This document shows positions 22,914 to 34,400 of a stretch of DNA of 64,000 nt, piece after piece. Under the pieces are notes generated by a model, which had not been told where the DNA came from, searched no databases, and worked only from the letters and a program-made list of their open reading frames with translations. The position numbers and the translations under genes were made by a program. This DNA is from Favolaschia claudopus (lineage: Eukaryota > Basidiomycota > Agaricomycetes > Agaricales > Mycenaceae), in NCBI GenBank assembly GCA_037176885.1, contig JAWWNJ010000002.1, positions 1,178,001 to 1,242,000 of the forward strand, read 5' to 3'. Within the stretch, counting starts at the first letter, position 1. Every line of letters begins with the position of its first letter.

Positions 22914-23616
22914 GCTGTATAGATTGCTGCAGTAGTGAGAAACGCGTATAGAACGACGAAGACCAGCCTTTGCTCACCCAGGAAACAATTGGGTTTGAAG
23001 GAAGTCGGTGGTTGCCGTGGCCAACCAAATTTGGTGTGGCGGTGCTTCAGAAACTTGCTCCCAACTTCCATGTTCTGCTTTGCGCCGCGAACTGGATGCA
23101 AATCCACTGTTGGCACCGGGCTTCGGTACTACGGGAGCAGACCAATGATCCTTGTTTGAGGCGGGCTGGCGTCTTTCACACCGCTGTTTGCTATAAAAAA
23201 GAGACCAACATCTTTGTCGTTCATTTGTCTGTACTCTTTTCTACTATAGTAGTCTGTATGCCACTGTACAAACCTCGGTCGCATATTCAGAGCGCCTTCC
23301 TTGTGAATCGGTTGAACTTTTTGAGTGCGTCGAGGACGTGTTTTTCTGCGGTGAACTTATGTAAGAAATTGCTCCTTGTCCCCAACACTCACAACGTCTA
23401 CAAGGTGAATTGAATCCAGCGACTTCCTGTGGCCAGTGATGATTCAGAGTGGAATCTACATCTACCCGTACCCGTTAGAGGTCTTTCTGGGTTGAAGTGA
23501 AGACCAAAAAATGTTCTAGATACTGCTGAGGCGTTTACTCTCCGAATCAGCACGCGCGTGTTTCGTGATACTCATTCGACGTTCCGTTTACAGACTCTTT
23601 TGCTTTTCTGTTTACC
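22914..23616. other. Intergenic, divergent promoter region UFE1 / SSU72
   Basis: Seven hundred bases between two outward start codons. Open frames here (for example 22970-23413 plus) have no recognisable domain and a composition unlike the neighbouring exons; I see no supportable gene or RNA. Confidence 0.5.
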
Positions 23617-24672
23617 ATGGACCCACGTAGAGCTCGTGATCCCCGCCTGGCTCGTGCAGACCCTCGGTTGCAACGCGTACAACAGGATACCCCTGCACCA
23701 ACCCCTACTCCTCCTTTGCCTCAACCTACGCCTTATTCTGAAGTCGAAAACGGCTATGCTATATCGACCCCACCGCCCGCGGCTCCTGCTGTGCATCTGG
23801 CCGAATCCCAGCCACCACAATCAACGACTCCGGTCCCAGCATATAAGCAACGACCTTTATTCTGTGTTGTCTGCGCAAGTAATCAAGTAACTACCCTGCT
23901 CCGGCTTTCTTTCTCCGGCTTATCTATCTTTGTAGAACCGATCCATGGAGGGACATCTCGTTTTGTCGTCCGTCATATTAGTTTCAGTATCCTCGAAAGT
24001 AAATTGACTATGGCTTTCATGGAAGAAAAGCCGGCTTCCGAGTCGTCTCTTCCGGGACCGGATCTGCAGTTCGCTTGCCTGGCCCTTCAATAGACAAACC
24101 CAACATTTATCCGTTTGGCACACCTTACAACACCATTTATGAGGAACTCACCGCCAAAGACCCGAGATTGTGAGCTTACGCTCTTGCGTCAGGTGCATCT
24201 AACCCCCTGTTAGATATTCTGCTAACGGTGTTCTACCAATGATTGACCGCAACCGCCAATTAAAACGGGCCCCGGAACGCTGGCAAGAATCCAAAGTTGT
24301 AGCGGACATAGTTATAACCTGTGAAGAACGTTGTTTCGACGCTGTCTGTGATGGTGAATATTGTGTATTTACATTGAAGCCATGATCTGATTCTTTACAG
24401 ATCTATTGACGAGGGGAGGCGAGTTCAATAGGCCGGTGCACATCATCAATATTGAAATCAAGGACAACCACGAAGAAGCCTCCATCGGTGGACAAGCCAT
24501 TTTGGATCTCGCTACATCAGTATGTTGCTCTGTTAAGCATACACTAATCATTCTCAAGAACGCTGCATAGATCGAGAAGGCTGCGGATATTGACGAAGAC
24601 ATGGAATCAATTCTTCAGGTGCAGCAGGAAAATCACCCACACAGTATTCTGCATGCCGTTGCATTCTACTAG
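23617..24672 (+). CDS. SSU72: Ssu72, RNA polymerase II CTD Ser5 phosphatase
   Basis: Low-molecular-weight-type Cys phosphatase of the cleavage/polyadenylation factor; it removes Ser5 phosphate from the Pol II CTD. Start ATG 23617 gives a Pro/Arg-rich extension, with [19 protein letters not shown] repeating a DPR(L)AR unit, then FCVVCASNQ | [11 protein letters not shown]. The intron at about 23887-23935 falls inside the catalytic CX5RS loop. Next come [76 protein letters not shown] and [20 protein letters not shown]. The last block carries the general-acid Asp region (IKDNHEEA). It ends [11 protein letters not shown] with TAG 24670-24672. About six introns. All family blocks are present; very secure. 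Confidence 0.95.
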
Positions 24673-24839
24673 TCATTTTGCACTCACAAACGTCCTTCTG
24701 TAGCTGTAGTTATCCTGTACACTTTCACATTGCCCAATATTTGGATTGAGAAATGCCGTCGACGGATTAGTCATCGTGTTAGCTGAAATCAATGACCAAA
24801 TAAAGAGTGACGCGTCTAGACGCGTCTTCTCTCATTCCA

Positions 24840-25800
24840 ATGGCCAGCGCAGACGGTGGTGCCTACAGGTTCGTAGCGTTCTCGATGAAATCTTGAACCT
24901 TGCACCCATACCCTCTAGCTATTCTCTTACTGTCTTCTCCCCGAGTGGAAAGCTCGTTCAAATCGAACATGCGCTTGCCGCTGTAGCGGGCGGTACTACG
25001 AGTCTAGGAATCAAAGGTATGCTGCTTTCGCATACCATACCCTTCGGCTGATGTCCCAGAAAGCTTCCAATGGCATTGTGATCGCCACAGAGAAGAAGTC
25101 CTCTTCAATCCTCATTGACGACTCCATGATCGACAAAGTCGCCGTTGTTTGCCCAAATATTGGCATCGTCTACTCAGGAATGGGTCCCGACTTCCGTGTG
25201 TTAATTAACAAGGCCCGGAAGAGCGCGCAGTCGTATTGGAAGGTCTACGGAGAATACCCACCAACACGAGTATTGACACAAGAAATTGCTACTGTGATGC
25301 AACAAGCTACACAGTCTGGGTGCGTTGTGTCGATGTCGATTTCCACTATCCTCTCAAAGATGTCACAGTGGTGTTCGACCATACGGTGTATCACTCCTTG
25401 TCGCAGGCTGGGACATTACACGAGGGCCCACATTATACCAAGTCGATCCCTCCGGTTCTTTCTGGGCATGGAAGGCCAGTGCAATTGGGAAAAATATGGT
25501 GAATGCCAAAACGTTTTTGGAAAAGAGGTTTGTTTCGTGATCTCGTTTTGGAACTCGACTAATCGCCGTCGAAGATACAATGATGACATTAGCTTGGAGG
25601 ACGCGATTCATACAGCTCTGCTGACGTTGAAGGAGGGTTTCGAGGGACAGATGACGGAAAAGACCATAGAGATAGGCGTCATTACCGTCCCCACCGCCGC
25701 GGAACTCGAGGAGGGCAAGATTGGGGGTGAAACTGGGCGACCGAGACCCACCTTCCGGAAACTGACGGAAGAGGAAGTCCGCGATTATCTGGCGTTGTAG
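24840..25800 (+). CDS. PRE8: 20S proteasome subunit alpha-2
   Basis: Alpha-ring subunit (PSMA2/Pre8). Start ATG 24840 gives MASADGGAY spliced to [20 protein letters not shown], the alpha-subunit N-terminal signature. Then come [37 protein letters not shown], and [20 protein letters not shown]. After an intron comes [16 protein letters not shown] (around 25360-25410), then [20 protein letters not shown], and after a further intron [20 protein letters not shown]. It ends EEVRDYLAL with TAG 25798-25800. The length of about 250 aa fits the family. Five exons; all donors GT and acceptors AG. Very secure. Confidence 0.95.
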
Positions 25801-26493
25801 ATTGCCTTTTTTGTACGCTGTATGAATCCTCTGATCTTTCCAGTCTGATCTTTCTGAACGAAAGCATAGCTTTCAACGGTTCTTGTGTCGAACCCGATTT
25901 GTACCGTTTCCGAAGCCTTCAAGCTGAAGGGCTGTGTACCTCCCCATCATTGCCGCTACACGTTGCGCTTTTGGACTGACGATTTTATCCCTTTTGGCTG
26001 GTCGAATGTGGTGACCGGTGTCGGCGACCGTGATGCTGTGAACCTACAGGCACCTCTATTGCTAAATTGAATGACATCAGGCAAAACAATCTAGATCTGG
26101 TTTTTCATGCATTCTGGCGGGCGTTTCTATTCTTTGTTCTGGATCTTGTGCAACTCGATCTAATGCATGCATGACCTTACGCAAACCGATCAGACTTGGG
26201 CCAGCTCTCTGGTCTACTGCTGTTAAAACTGATGCCCTTTTATTGTTGAGCGGCCCTCGCGACGTCGGAGCCAATCCACTTTGCATTTCAGGACCTTCAC
26301 TTCGGTCTAAAAAAGTCAATGATGATGATTAATCTTGCCTCCTGCGACCGCAGTTTTGGTAAGAAATTCTAACACAGCAGTCTTAATCTGGTTCGCTTTG
26401 GCGCTCATGCAGAGGACCAACCGGCCCCGCGCACAGCAGCGTGTACATATAAAGAGTCAGAACAGACTCCGTTCACGACTCACCCTACCCCGC
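25801..26493. other. Intergenic region upstream of the small Zn2Cys6 gene
   Basis: About 690 bp with no convincing coding exon on either strand. A TATA-like element (CATATAAAG, 26446-26454) lies 39 bp before ATG 26494 and is the best candidate core promoter. Confidence 0.45.
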
Positions 26494-27106
26494 ATGGCTG
26501 ATATACCCTCTTCATTGCTCAATAACAGACGCAGGCGCGCGATGATAGCTTGCAGTAACTGTAGGCGTCGAAAAATTAAGGTCAGGACCCCGCAAGCACT
26601 TCCGCTGTCTCACTTGGTGACTTACTTCCCGGCAGTGCGTCACGACCGAAGAACCCCCACGCAAGCCCTGCCAACGATGCACAAAAAGGGGACTCGTCTG
26701 CGAATATGTTGCAGTCGAAGATGACGAACCTGACACCACCCCGGAGAGCCCTCCGCCGCCACTCCCCTCGCACACCAGCCTTCCTCTTCAGCATTCTCCT
26801 CCCGGCGCACACATGCGAGGCCAGTACCCTCCCTCTCAGCCCACACCATACGGCCAATGGGCCAACCAGTCGCAGCCTATCCCAGTCCCATACAACGGTT
26901 ATCCGACTCCCCAGCCTCCGTATATGCAGCCGCAGGGGTATCCTTCGCCCTATGGCTATCCGCAACAGTTCAATCCCCAAAATCAGTGGGCTCAGGGCTC
27001 GCACAGGCAAGCTTCGTCGCCCGTGTCCGGACATCCCGTTGACCTCACCGTCTATAGATGTGCTGGTTGTCGCGCGAATCCTTGCCTCTGCTACGGACGG
27101 TCTTAG
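26494..27106 (+). CDS. Small Zn2Cys6 zinc-cluster protein with Pro/Gln/Tyr-rich tail
   Basis: Two-exon gene. Exon 1 (ATG 26494) reads MADIPSSLLNNRRRRAMIAC then SNCRRRKIK. After an intron ending at about 26636 exon 2 continues CVTTEEPPRKPCQRCTKRG and LVCEYVAVEDDEPD. This gives C-x2-C-x6-C-x10-C-x2-C-x6-C, a complete binuclear zinc cluster with the long loop seen in many agaric regulators. The rest is low-complexity: PPPPLPSHTS, then YGQWANQSQPIPVPYNGYP and PYMQPQGYPSPYGYPQQFN. The C-terminus has YRCAGCRANPCLCYGRS, a second Cys-rich knot, ending at TAG 27106. There is no fungal_trans domain, so it is probably a short DNA-binding regulator; targets unknown. Confidence 0.85.
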
Positions 27107-27565
27107 CTCCTGTTGTTTCTCGTCTCACCGCATACTTTACCATATCTTCTTGCTAGTTGCATGCCCCGTAAATAATCGCTCACGGTTGTGGGCTCGTTGT
27201 GGACCACATAAAGTATTTTAGTCACTCCCAAATCAAACAGTTACAACATCCGTTTCCAGAAAACACCACCGCTCGACTCGAACCGGAAAAGCCCGAAGGA
27301 AGCATTGTACACCTTTCACTATTGCGCTGCACTTCTGGGCGGGAACGTGTCGGAGGATGTTCCAAGTGCTGTTGAAGCGTCCAGCAAATTATTCGGTGTC
27401 TCCCACACTTTTTTGTCTTCATCTAGCAGCGTGCCGAAGACGATGATGCCGTCGCCATGTTTTTTTCGAAAATCTCAAGCATTCCATTTTAGTACAGCGG
27501 GGAACAGACTAAGTCGACAGATCAGACAAAGGACAAGTTGGCGGACAGATGAGCATAGAACGCGA
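27107..27565. other. Intergenic region between convergent genes
   Basis: About 460 bp between the stop codons of the small zinc-cluster gene and the aldehyde dehydrogenase. It should hold both 3' ends; I see no gene. Confidence 0.45.
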
Positions 27566-30400
27566 TTAAAGCGGCCATGCAAGCTTCTCTCCAAAATTCC
27601 AGTGCACCGCTTTGACTGGGACGACGTTTATGAGCGTGTTATGACAATGATGGGGCGGACGTACTCGACAGATCTGCGAATATTGAGATCGTGTTGTCAG
27701 TAACGATGAAACCTTGCGGCTTTATATTACTTACATTCTTGTAGAGCATAGCTCCCAAGTTCACGCCCTGTGGTTCGGTGAATCAGATAGTGGTGGATTG
27801 AGAAAGAGACTAACCGATGCCCTTGAAAACGGAAAACATACCATTCAGCCACAGCAAAATTCAGCTGAACCTCAACTTACCGACTGCTTCTTACCCCCGA
27901 AAGGAACATTGTTGGACAAAAGATTATACTGGTTGATCTACAGGCCCAATGTTAGCTGTTTAGTGAGCGGAGCACTATTCTTGCGATTGGGCACCCACCC
28001 ACACCTGAGATACGTTGTCAAAAAGAAGTAAGCTGGCAACAATGAGGGACCGTCATACCGTGCCGGCTTCGAGAGCAGAAGCGACTCGCATGCATTGATT
28101 TGCATCGTCTAAAAATTGCAGGTCAATCAAGGGGCCCGTGAGTCTGCTACGGACTCACTGGAATGGAGGCCAGCACCCAGGCCGTAAGTAGTATCATTTG
28201 CCAGTTGGATAGCTTCCTAAAAATCACAGGAATGTGGCTGAATACAATGTTTGATGCGCGGCAACACTCCTACCTCTTCGGTTTTGAATCTGCCAACAGA
28301 AAGAACGGGCCCAAATATCTGGCGGGTTGTCAGCGTGGTATAATTCACATCGATCCATGTGTACCTCTTCCTTGACAATCTTCATATGGGGCCGAATGTC
28401 GGTGAAAACTAAACAAAGGTGAACATCGATCTGAACTTATTGATGCCTGACTCACTCGTAGGATCCACAAAGAAACCCTTGCCGGGGCCTAGGGTCGTTC
28501 AAAATTCAGCGCTGTCACTCTGACACCGAAAGCTTAGACGGTCACGTTTGTTGCCCCCGAGCACGGCTTTAGCGCCCTCTTGTTTGCCCGATTCAATGTA
28601 GTTCCAAATTTTATCGTATTGTGTTTGATTAACCTGAAAAAGTTTTGGCTGGATAGAACAGTGTGCCATGGCAATTTATTCACCACAGGACCGCCGGAGC
28701 TTTTTTCGTCCAGGCCGTCGCCAAACACCAGCTCTTTCACCTTGGAGACTAAGAGTTCCACGAACTTGTCGTGGATGCTGGCATAGGAATTGGAAAAAAG
28801 ATTCGAGTGATCAAAATGTATCTCATCCGTACCTATCTTGCACGTAAACTCGTGATCCAGCGGTGCAGTCTTGACCGGAGTTGTAGCAGATTCCGAGAGC
28901 CGCCCAATTCGCGGCTGTGGTAAGCGGGAATCAGTACGCTAGAAGATGCGAAGGGAGAGATGACGACCTTGATCCATGTCGCAAGACTCAAAGACGAGGT
29001 GAGGGCTTTTTCCGCCCAGTTCAAGAGAGACCTTCTTGAGGTTACTCTTCGCCGCCGCTTCCATGATTTTACGGCCAGTGACGGTCGACCCTGTGAATGC
29101 TACCTTGTCGACGTCCGGATGAGCCGCCAACGCAGCTCCTCCAACAGAGCCAAGAGAAGGGACGGTATTCAAAACACCCGGCGGGAACCTGGGACAAGAT
29201 AATTCAACATGGGTGACGGAAACCGGACCGTAACGACCGACCCTGCTTCTTTGGCTAACTCGGAGAGTTTCTTGAAACAATCAGTGAAGATCGGCCACGA
29301 TTTGTATGTGCTAATTATGGGTGCTTACAAGCGCAGTGAGGGGAGTCAATTCAGAAGGCTTCATGACAATAGTGCACCCTACGGCCAAGGCCGGCGCGAC
29401 TTTCCCTTAGCAGGAATGAGTCGCAGACCAAGTATACAATGGAGAAGATTGAATGAGTACAAGACCACATGTTCTAAGCGGATACATAGTCAACGATCGT
29501 CGAGAAAAGACGAGAAAAAAGCTGCATACAATGGGGTAATTCCAAGGTATGATCTGACCGCACACTCCCACAGGTTCATGTCTGTTGTTTGTTCAACTTC
29601 CAAGCTCTCTCCAGCAATCGTATCAGCCCAACCTGGTGAATGCGAACTTTGTCTTGTTATCTACTTCCAAGCTCTCACCGGCAATCTTGTCAGCCCAACC
29701 TGCCGTACCGTTAGAACGGATAACGGCATCGTTACGATAGACCGACCGGCGTAATAACGAAGGCACTGCCAGTGACATCAGGATAAATTGGGAGGTCATT
29801 GAGATAGAACCCACCTGCACGGAGTCCCCGATGTCAAAATCGCGGGCTATCTTAACGGGTTTACCGTTGTTGAGACTTTCGAGCTCCGCTGCGTACACTA
29901 AGAGCAAGTTGACCCTGTTTCAAATGACTGACCAAGTTCCTGGAAGACACGGTTAATTTCTCAAATTAACTTGAACAGAGCTCGAACTCGCGATACCTGG
30001 GCATTCTGCTCGATCAAATCGGCAAGCCTGTTCATCAAGCGAGAACGCTCGAAGCCTGTGACATTTTTACCCCACGTCGTCTTGAAAGCCGTTCGCGCCG
30101 CAGCCACTGCGACATCAATACTGTAGGATCTGAGCAATAATAACAATCGATCCACGGAATGAATCACTCTTTTGCGGACGCTGCAACTACCGAACATATT
30201 TTTTCCTCTGTGAAAGGATTGATGGCACTGGGATAATGCAACCAGTGCTTGTCAGGTATCTTATCGCACACGAAACAGAAAGCTCACTCGATGACCTCTT
30301 GTGAATCCACAGAACGGACGAACTCATTGTTGATGAAGAGACCGGTGGGAACCTTGATTTCACCGCGACCCGGGATAAGGACACTTGCAAACTGAGACAT
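27566..30400 (-). CDS. NAD(P)-dependent aldehyde dehydrogenase
   Basis: Highly intron-rich ALDH-superfamily gene. Start at 30400 gives [20 protein letters not shown] then [18 protein letters not shown]; an upstream in-frame ATG at 30466 adds a basic RFSRCHGSHLRLLSHLTSRR stretch that could act as a mitochondrial presequence. Next exons: [89 protein letters not shown], and [20 protein letters not shown]. Then come [35 protein letters not shown] (catalytic Glu) and [20 protein letters not shown] (catalytic Cys in GQDC). The C-terminal exons give [45 protein letters not shown] and [15 protein letters not shown], stop 27566-27568. The join of the last two exons may include a microexon. About 15-17 introns; the one at complement 29582-29632 is a tandem copy of the preceding exon. 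Confidence 0.88.
29582..29699 (-). repeat. Tandem duplication: 67-bp exon followed by its diverged copy used as an intron
   Basis: On the minus strand the exon at complement 29633-29699 is exactly 67 bp and begins GTTGGGCTGA right after a splice acceptor AG. Directly after it, complement 29582-29632 (51 bp) starts with the same GTTGGGCTGA. By eye it matches the exon at 35 of its first 40 bases, then diverges and is 16 bp shorter. Reading through it hits a TGA at once (frame ..ACC AGG TTG GGC TGA). Removing it as a GT...AG intron restores the ALDH reading TKFAFTR | HEPVGVCGQ. Start-to-start spacing of the two copies equals the exon length, 67 bp. Confidence 0.9.
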
Positions 30401-31033
30401 GGTGCGGCGAGAGGTAAGATGAGAGAGCAGTCGTAGGTGGGAACCGTGACACCTAGAGAAACGCATCTAATCGGCCGTTGGCGCTATCACTGCGGCGAGA
30501 AGCCTGCGAGTTAGTCCAGTACCACGTGCCCAGCGAGCGTTTACGCCTCTCCACCGTGTAGATAGAGCGTGAGTCTGGGAGGGACGCTAAAGGGAAAAAA
30601 AATCAAGCTTCGAAGGCAGTCCTTTCACGTTGGTGGTTCGGATACTACACGGTGACTCGGAATTGATTTCTCGAGTCTACAGCAATATGCCAGTCCTCGT
30701 CGGAAAATCAATCGGAATATGAATGTTTCCGATGCACACAGCACTGAGGACGAATAATTTGTGTCCAGACTCCAACGTGGTCGGAGGGCAGACTTGTATC
30801 AAGTTGATCACCGCCCAAAATTGCCGACAGTTTCACTGTGACCTGGGAAATCGGAAGGTCTCTCTGGTTCTGCTCTTTGTGGCTGTCGTGGTTCGAACAA
30901 AATGAGAGGAAAAGAGAATTTGAAATATTGAGCAATTGCCTAATTGGGCCAGATATCAGTGTGACATCACACATCAAATTATGACCCGAGTTGTTCCGCG
31001 TAAATTTCTCCAGCTCTGCCTTTTACTGTCACG
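30401..31033. other. Divergent promoter region ALDH (-) / COX7C (+)
   Basis: About 630 bp between outward start codons. A short in-frame extension of ALDH (to 30466) overlaps its left edge. A purine-rich poly(A) tract lies near 30595-30603. No further gene is apparent. Confidence 0.45.
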
Positions 31034-31348
31034 ATGCTTGTGTCTCGTCTTGCCCGTGCGCCTGCCCTTCGCCAGCTGCACACCACCGCCCGTCTTCGTT
31101 CTGGTCACGGAGACTATAATCATCTACCTTTCGTCGCCCCTTTCCAAGGCGCAAAATCTGCACCTTTCGGACTCAAAATGGTTAGTTTTTCGTATACTCC
31201 GATTGCTCTTGCTCAGTTCTATGCAGGTAGTATTCTTGAGTGTGGGATTCGCCATTCCGTTCGTCGCCGTGCAGTATCAGCAGTGAGTTTCGACATTTCT
31301 CAAAGTGTGCGCTGCTCACCGTTTGTGTGTAGTGCCAAGAAGGCTTGA
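31034..31348 (+). CDS. COX8: Cytochrome c oxidase subunit VIIc (yeast Cox8)
   Basis: Small nuclear-encoded subunit of mitochondrial complex IV. Start ATG 31034 gives MLVSRLARAPALRQLHTTAR, a typical mitochondrial presequence with cleavage expected near LHTTAR. The mature part follows: GDYNHLPFVAPFQGAKSAPF then GLKM | VVFLSVGFAIPFVAVQYQ | HAKKA. Splicing removes two short introns (donors after 31179 and about 31281; the last exon starts near 31333) and ends at TGA 31346-31348. The single membrane helix VVFLSVGFAIPFVAVQY and the (N/H)LPF...KS.PFG pattern match COX7C/Cox8. Length about 75 aa is right. Without splicing, the frame gives no recognisable end. Confidence 0.9.
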   Translation: MLVSRLARAPALRQLHTTARLRSGHGDYNHLPFVAPFQGAKSAPFGLKMVSFSYTPIALAQFYAGSILECGIRHSVRRRAVSAVSFDISQSVRCSPFVCSAKKA

Positions 31349-31428
31349 ACAATCGGGCACTAGACCTAGAAATATAGATGTAGACTTTATTCTACTCCGT
31401 GTCTCTTAGAATGGCAGTAATATCCTCC

Positions 31429-34400
31429 CTACTCTTCCAATCCATTCAAGAGCTCGTCAAATGCTTTACTATTTCGCCTTTTCGCTTCCAGAGTTTTCGG
31501 GCAATCACAGATTCGCAAAAATTCTGAATCTCCCTCCAGTGCATCTAGTGCACACCATGAAGCGTTCCGTGCTGCAACGGAGGCGGAGGGGCCCTCGCCA
31601 CTAGCCAGGACGACGTCGTGAACTAAGACTGAAAGAACACTCAGACTTGGAAAATGGTTGGCTACATTGAGAGTGGTCACCTTGGCATTGTGTTCTCCCG
31701 GCAGTCTTCTCCTTCAAGAGCTGGAATTTCTGACACTTGTGAGCTTGAATGAGCTCAAATAAAACTTTGGTAGGATGCTGTGCGACGGTTTTCAAGGAAA
31801 TGTGTTTGTCATAAAAGGGTTTGAGAACATGTTCGAAAAACACTTCTACCCCCACGGGCGAACACTTGTCTGAAACATATACTGCCCCGATGACGGATTC
31901 CACAACATCGGACAAGGCCTAGAGTATAGTGGGAATTGGTTGCCACCTCAGGTTACAAAAGTGCATACTAACCTTGGGCGGGTCAGTTTCTTGCCAGTAT
32001 TGACCCGGGGATCGCTCTTCCAGACGTGCTAGCTCGTATTCCTCGGACCGCTTGAGTTTCAATCTTGAGATATATTCCGATACAGAGTTGGCGAAGTGAG
32101 ATGCTAGAAGGATGTGTTGATGTAAACCGGACAAGACGCAAATAGCGGCCAGGGTAGAATTCGATACCATCGCTCCCTGCAATGATTGGAGCTTTATATA
32201 CGAGTGGGTGAAGTAACATTCCCTCTACCTTGAGCATCGTCAGCCCGCCCGGCGATACTTTGGGGTAGCGCTCGTATACGTGTCGAAGTACCACTACAAG
32301 AAATTAAGACGAGACCGTGAGGGGGATGAAGAGACGTACAAAATTCTAGAATGGCGTCCCCGAGAAATTCAAGCCTCTCGTATGATACACGATCAAATCC
32401 AGCGAGAGACGCATGAGTCTGAACATCATGAGTAACTTGCCGAAAAGACAGGACAACTACATGCCAGAGCTTGTGACAAGATATGAGGGTGCTCAAATTT
32501 GTGATGGATGATGACTTCGACCGCCTCGAGAGCTCCATTTTTTAATTTTGCAGAAATGGTCGATGGAGGGATCAGTAATCTGTCGCTGAAATCGGACCAT
32601 ATCTCCGCACACAGGAAAGGAATATTCATAGCCTTGGCTGCCGCAAGCGCTGTGTCTACTCCTCCGGATAGATAGGCCGCACCGAGAATAGCTTCTGCAA
32701 CATCTGCGCTGATCTTTGAGAAGAAACACGTCGTCGGCATAGATCAAAGTATGCGCTATGATGAATACCTTGTCGCCTAGCCTCTGTTCATTCTCTTTCT
32801 TCTGCCTGTTGCTCCGTGCTTTTTCGTTTTCTTCCGATATTTTGAAATTCGGAGGCTGCCAGGACTTGATGGTGAATGGCTTAGACTGAACATAGGCCGG
32901 CAAACCGGATCTACCAGAGCTGAGGAATAACGCGCTGTTGCTGATGATGAGTTGTCTTGCAGTATGTAACGCCCCTTCCGTATTTGAGGGCTCGATGACA
33001 AACACGTATATCGAAGCCATATATTTTAGTACTGCATCGCCTGTGAATCTCGTAAGATTCGCCGCTTTGTTACGGTTCAATGAGTACACACCGAGCAATT
33101 CTAAACGCTCATAATCATACTCGATTCGGGTTGAAGGAGCTGCAATGGCCTGGTCAAGGAGGGTCTCGGATATTTGATGGTCGAACAATCGGGCGTTGAG
33201 TTCCTTGACGAGCAGAAACCCGTCAAATCGTCTCGTTATGGAGGGAAACAGGAGCGCTGTTCGGAAGGTGCTGACGGAGTTTGGTCGATAGATGCGGACG
33301 ACATTCACGGAGAGCTCACCTGGCGGGGACCGTGGATTTAAAACACAGTTCAGGAATGAGATCTGAATGAATTCAGCTTCTGCATGCAACTTTGAGGTAA
33401 TCGGCCTTACATCGCGGCGGCGGAGGTCCATTTTTTACTGGAGGGCGAGATGCTGGATCAAGTCGCGAAATTCCAGACATGATCGACGAAACTTCAATAA
33501 GGGCCTGTGTTTCGTTCTTCAAGCCTTCGAAATTTTTGCGAACAGCTTTGCAATATTCTAGCAAGCTACTATACTCTGCCTCACGCTTGTTATTTTGCGT
33601 CAGCCAACAATATTGAATGAAGGCTGCATGTTCAACTCACTGGACTATCTTCGGGGTGACTCAATGGAGACAGATCCGGACGCACACGGAGTACATCGTA
33701 CCTTCTGGTCATCTCTGCTGACCTATCCTGGACCACGGCATCCTGGACATCTCCCGTTATATCTTCCAAACAGCCATACCGAAGGGGCTTGGTCCACGAA
33801 AGGGCGGCTTGCGCCACCAGGTCCCAAGGGATGTGATCGGCCACCTCGCGGCGTTGGTCAGCGCCTTGAGATGAAGGTTTCCATGTCGAGGATATTGGAG
33901 CGAGAAAATAAGGCATCTCTTCTATCAAACAATTGAATGGCTTATTCGCCATCGCTCTACATAGCCTGAGCGTATAAATATGCAGGGAAGAGAGTTTTTC
34001 GTTGTCAACCGCGAATGCGGTTCCTCTGTAAGTTTCCACCACGATGGGAGCGCTAGAGACGAACAGCTTGAATGGCGGAAAGTTCGGTAATGGGAACCGG
34101 GTGAGGAGGAGTAGAGGCGCATGCGGGGGCTGATTTGAATGGGTCACGGTGATGATCAATGGGAACAGCTTTTTTGCTGCACCAGTAGGCTGAGACCAAA
34201 ACCGAGGAAGTTTGCGCGGGTAAATCTGATCACCGGTACCAGTAGGTTGATCAACTTTCTGGGGCTTTCTGGCAGAGTTGAATCCCTGAGTCGTTGGATG
34301 AGGAGAAGGGAAAAGGAAAGCGCTGGACTCCAAGAGGCCAGATTCTGTCATTTGAACGCATGCGTCGTAGCATGCAGAACGTCTGGCGTGTGCCATCGAC

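Noticed and set aside
22577..23116. 179-codon minus frame upstream of and overlapping syntaxin-18
   Set aside because: Another frame of the same strand, crossing a Ufe1 intron and exon; the conserved Ufe1 blocks lie in a different frame.
32493..33431. Long continuous minus frame taken as an intronless gene
   Set aside because: It is Dicer sequence reading through unspliced introns; the RNase IIIa motif is only correct (ELLG|DAVLKY) after removal of a GT-AG intron inside this frame.
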